Of a DNA stretch of 64,000 bases, positions 61,129-64,000 are shown in pieces. The notes beneath the pieces were generated by a model. That model was given only the letters and a program-made list of their open reading frames with translations. It did no database searches and was not told the origin of the DNA. Origin of the DNA: Noviherbaspirillum massiliense JC206 (GTDB lineage Bacteria; Pseudomonadota; Gammaproteobacteria; Burkholderiales; Burkholderiaceae_D); the NCBI RefSeq assembly GCF_000312045.1, contig NZ_HE978634.1:2040098-2104097 (forward strand), read 5' to 3'. The first letter of the stretch is position 1. Every line of letters starts with the position of its first letter. The position numbers and the translations under genes are program-made.

Positions 61129-63477
61129 CTATTCGGCATTATTCCCAGCAGGAACAAGGATCTCGCGGTTGCCGTTGGATTGCATGGATGAAACGAGGCC
61201 GCTCTGTTCCATCTGCTCCAGCAGGCGCGCAGCGCGATTGTAGCCGATACGCAGATGGCGCTGCACGAGAGAGATCGAAGCGCGGCGGTGCTTGAGGACC
61301 ACCGCGACAGCCTGATCGTACATTGCGTCCGACTCGCCGCTGGCTCCGCCTTCTGCACCACCCAGAACAGGGTCGCCGCCCTCTTCCGCCGTGCCGCCTT
61401 CCAGGATGCCTTCCACATAATTCGGCTCGCCCTGCGACTTCAGGTGCTCGACCACCCGATGCACTTCATCGTCGGACACGAAGGCACCGTGCACGCGAAT
61501 CGGCATGCCGGTACCGGGCGGCATGTAGAGCATGTCACCCATGCCGAGCAGTGTCTCGGCGCCCATCTGATCGAGAATGGTGCGCGAATCGATTTTGCTG
61601 CTGACCTGGAAGGCGATGCGGGTCGGGATGTTCGCCTTGATCAGGCCGGTAATCACGTCGACCGAAGGACGCTGGGTCGCGAGGATCAGGTGGATGCCCG
61701 CGGCACGGGCTTTCTGTGCGATGCGGGCGATCAGTTCTTCCACCTTCTTGCCGACCACCATCATCAGGTCAGCCAGTTCATCGATAATGATCACGATGGT
61801 TGGCAGCTTTTCCAGCGGCTCGGGCGCATCAGGCGTCAGGCTGAACGGATTCGGGATCTTTTCCTCATTCTTTTCTGCGTCGGCGATCTTCTGGTTGTAA
61901 CCGGCCAGGTTGCGCACGCCAAGCTTGGACATCAGCTTGTAGCGGCGCTCCATCTCGGCCACCGCCCAGTTGAGCGCATGACCGGCCTGGCGCATGTCGG
62001 TGACGACCGGCGCGAGCAGATGAGGAATGCCTTCGTAGACCGACATTTCGAGCATCTTCGGATCGATCAGGATCATTCGCACGTAATTCGGGTCGGACTT
62101 GTACAGCAGCGACAGGATGGTCGCATTGATGCCGACCGATTTGCCGGAGCCCGTGGTACCGGCGACCAGCAGGTGCGGCATCTTCGCCAGGTCGGCAACC
62201 ACCGGATTGCCGGCGATATCCTTGCCGAGCGCCACTGTGAGGCTGGACGGACTGTCGTTATAGACCTTGGAACCGAGGATTTCCGTCAACCGCACGATCT
62301 GCCGCTTCGGATTGGGCAATTCGAGTCCCATGTAATTCTTGCCCGGGATGGTTTCCACCACGCGGATTGACGTCAGGGAGAGAGAGCGGGCAAGGTCGCG
62401 CGCAAGATTGACGATCTGGCTGCCCTTCACGCCGGTTGCCGGCTCGATCTCGTAGCGCGTAATCACCGGGCCCGGATAGGCCGCAACCACTTTCGCCTCG
62501 ACGCCGAAGTCGGAGAGCTTCTTCTCGATCAGGCGACTGGTGAATTCCAGCGTGTCGACGCTGACGGTTTCCTGGGCCGCCGGCGGCTCATCGAGCAGCG
62601 AAAGCGGCGGCAGATTGGTGTCCGGGAGGTCGTTGAACAGAGAAACCTGCTTTTCCTTTTCGACGCGCTCGGATTTCGGCACGGCCACCACCTGGGGCTC
62701 GATGCGGATCGGCGGCGCTTCGACGATCTTTGCACGCTCCTGCACCACCACTTCCTCGCGCTTGACCGCAGCGACATGGCCAACCTTGCGATCCTGGCGC
62801 TCCACATAAAATTTGCGCATGCGTTCGATGACGCCTTCGATCATCGCACCGATACGCTCCGCAACCGACAACCAGGATATATGGAAAAACAGGCTGAAGC
62901 CGACGCCGAACAACATCAGGAACAGGAGCGTGGCGCCATTGAAACCAAATGCAGCCTGTGCCCCATCGCCGAAATACTGGCCAAGCACGCCACCGGGTGC
63001 CCGCGGCAATTGCGCCTTCAAGGTGTACATCCGCGTATGCTCGAGAGCGGTGCTGCCGATGATCAGCAGGACGAATCCGATCGCCCGGATCCATGCCTCG
63101 TGCGGGTGCTCCGGCTCCGGCTCCTTCTGAAACAGGAACCGGTGCGACAGACGTCGGTACCCCTTCCACACGGACCGCAGCAACCATACGCAATACCACC
63201 ATGCCGAAAAGCCGAAGATGTACAGCGTCAGGTCTGCCACCCAGGCCCCGGTAAAACCGCCCCAGTTATTCGGCTTTGATACCACGGCCGACTGTGACCA
63301 GCCGGGGTCGGCCTTGGAATAGGTTGCAAAGATGAGAATTAAATAAATGGTAATGCCGGTCAGCACGAACCAGCGTGCCTCCGATAACAGGCGCACCAGC
63401 CGGTTCGGCAATGGCGCCGCCTCCTGCGTCTTCTGCGCCTTCGCATTGCGCGTATAAGCTTGGGTTGTCCGGGTCAT
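61129..63477 (-). CDS. ftsK: DNA translocase FtsK
   Basis: FtsK pumps chromosome termini through the division septum and activates XerCD at dif. The 782-residue protein has four N-terminal membrane helices (about 35-205) and a short charged linker (210-320). The RecA-like motor has Walker [17 protein letters not shown] and Walker [14 protein letters not shown], and the gamma winged-helix at the C-terminus ([23 protein letters not shown]) reads KOPS. This is shorter than E. coli FtsK because of its short linker, as is usual in betaproteobacteria. It diverges from trxB. Confidence 0.97.
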   Translation of the reverse strand: MTRTTQAYTRNAKAQKTQEAAPLPNRLVRLLSEARWFVLTGITIYLILIFATYSKADPGWSQSAVVSKPNNWGGFTGAWVADLTLYIFGFSAWWYCVWLLRSVWKGYRRLSHRFLFQKEPEPEHPHEAWIRAIGFVLLIIGSTALEHTRMYTLKAQLPRAPGGVLGQYFGDGAQAAFGFNGATLLFLMLFGVGFSLFFHISWLSVAERIGAMIEGVIERMRKFYVERQDRKVGHVAAVKREEVVVQERAKIVEAPPIRIEPQVVAVPKSERVEKEKQVSLFNDLPDTNLPPLSLLDEPPAAQETVSVDTLEFTSRLIEKKLSDFGVEAKVVAAYPGPVITRYEIEPATGVKGSQIVNLARDLARSLSLTSIRVVETIPGKNYMGLELPNPKRQIVRLTEILGSKVYNDSPSSLTVALGKDIAGNPVVADLAKMPHLLVAGTTGSGKSVGINATILSLLYKSDPNYVRMILIDPKMLEMSVYEGIPHLLAPVVTDMRQAGHALNWAVAEMERRYKLMSKLGVRNLAGYNQKIADAEKNEEKIPNPFSLTPDAPEPLEKLPTIVIIIDELADLMMVVGKKVEELIARIAQKARAAGIHLILATQRPSVDVITGLIKANIPTRIAFQVSSKIDSRTILDQMGAETLLGMGDMLYMPPGTGMPIRVHGAFVSDDEVHRVVEHLKSQGEPNYVEGILEGGTAEEGGDPVLGGAEGGASGESDAMYDQAVAVVLKHRRASISLVQRHLRIGYNRAARLLEQMEQSGLVSSMQSNGNREILVPAGNNAE

Positions 63478-63692
63478 AAGATGAGAAATGGCATTCGTGA
63501 AATGCTGGAATGCGGCGGGTGTTCGGGCGCTGTCCGAGGGACTGCCGGTGCTCGCAAGGCATGTTCGACTATAATCTTAACCAGTTTTTCGGGCGCAAAA
63601 CCGAATAAGCCGGGATGCAGTTGCAATTTTGCCCTTCGACCCCATATGCAAAGCTCTGCCAAACCGGTATTGGCACCGTGTATCGTCCTTGA

Positions 63693-64000
<308 letters not shown>

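Overview
The window is GC-rich chromosomal DNA from a betaproteobacterium, most likely order Burkholderiales and probably family Oxalobacteraceae. This is judged from protein resemblance and from gene order (fimV-truA-trpF-trpB-trpA, asd-leuB-leuD-leuC, ftsK-lolA-rarA-serS); no database search was possible. Nearly all of it is conserved core genome. I saw no rRNA, CRISPR array, insertion sequence or prophage. Three tRNA genes (Arg-TCT, Pro-TGG, Ser-CGA) are present.

Layout. 1-11 kb (minus strand): the end of an amino-acid biosynthesis block, with leuC-leuD-leuB-asd, then fimV, then truA-trpF-trpB-trpA (trpA is cut by the window edge). 11-17 kb (minus): a lipoprotein M48 protease coupled to an MFS transporter, aroC, an LplT-like flippase/PlsC acyltransferase fusion, and a CBS-domain protein. 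17-27.4 kb (plus except yihY): O-acetylhomoserine sulfhydrylase, an alpha/beta hydrolase, an Mpo1-like membrane protein, wrbA-DUF2069-FAD dehydrogenase as a tightly overlapping set, a DUF4124 protein, and a large GAF-PAS3-GGDEF-EAL c-di-GMP enzyme. 27.4-40.5 kb (mostly minus): two tRNAs, an RluA-type pseudouridine synthase, glmM, folP, ftsH and rlmE, divergent yhbY, then DUF4149, greA, carB, carA (with a recognisable sigma-70 promoter) and a GlcG/HbpS-like protein.

40.5-51.5 kb (mostly minus): a response regulator with a degenerate GGDEF-like domain, an NlpC/P60 peptidase, a patatin-like lipoprotein, then the complete phosphate-starvation operon pstS-pstC-pstA-pstB-phoU-phoB-phoR. Tandem PhoB boxes lie ahead of pstS and an inverted repeat separates pstS from pstC. 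A DUF445 membrane protein lies upstream.

51.5-57.3 kb is the only accessory-looking stretch, with lower coding density. It holds a fused 2H-phosphoesterase/PhnN protein with no other C-P lyase gene nearby, a ferric reductase gene broken by several frameshifts and a stop, an ATP-grasp ligase of unknown substrate and a fatty acid hydroxylase/sterol desaturase. From 57.3 kb the core genome resumes: tRNA-Ser(CGA) directly downstream of serS, then rarA, lolA, ftsK and divergent trxB (cut by the window end).

The most interesting items are the 2H-PhnN fusion, which suggests one protein doing the last two steps from cyclic ribose phosphate to PRPP, and the response regulator with a lost GGDEF signature. 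Also worth attention are the inverted repeats at carB/greA, pstS/pstC and the carA promoter, and the decayed ferric reductase. I did not find a convincing wholly new multi-gene system.
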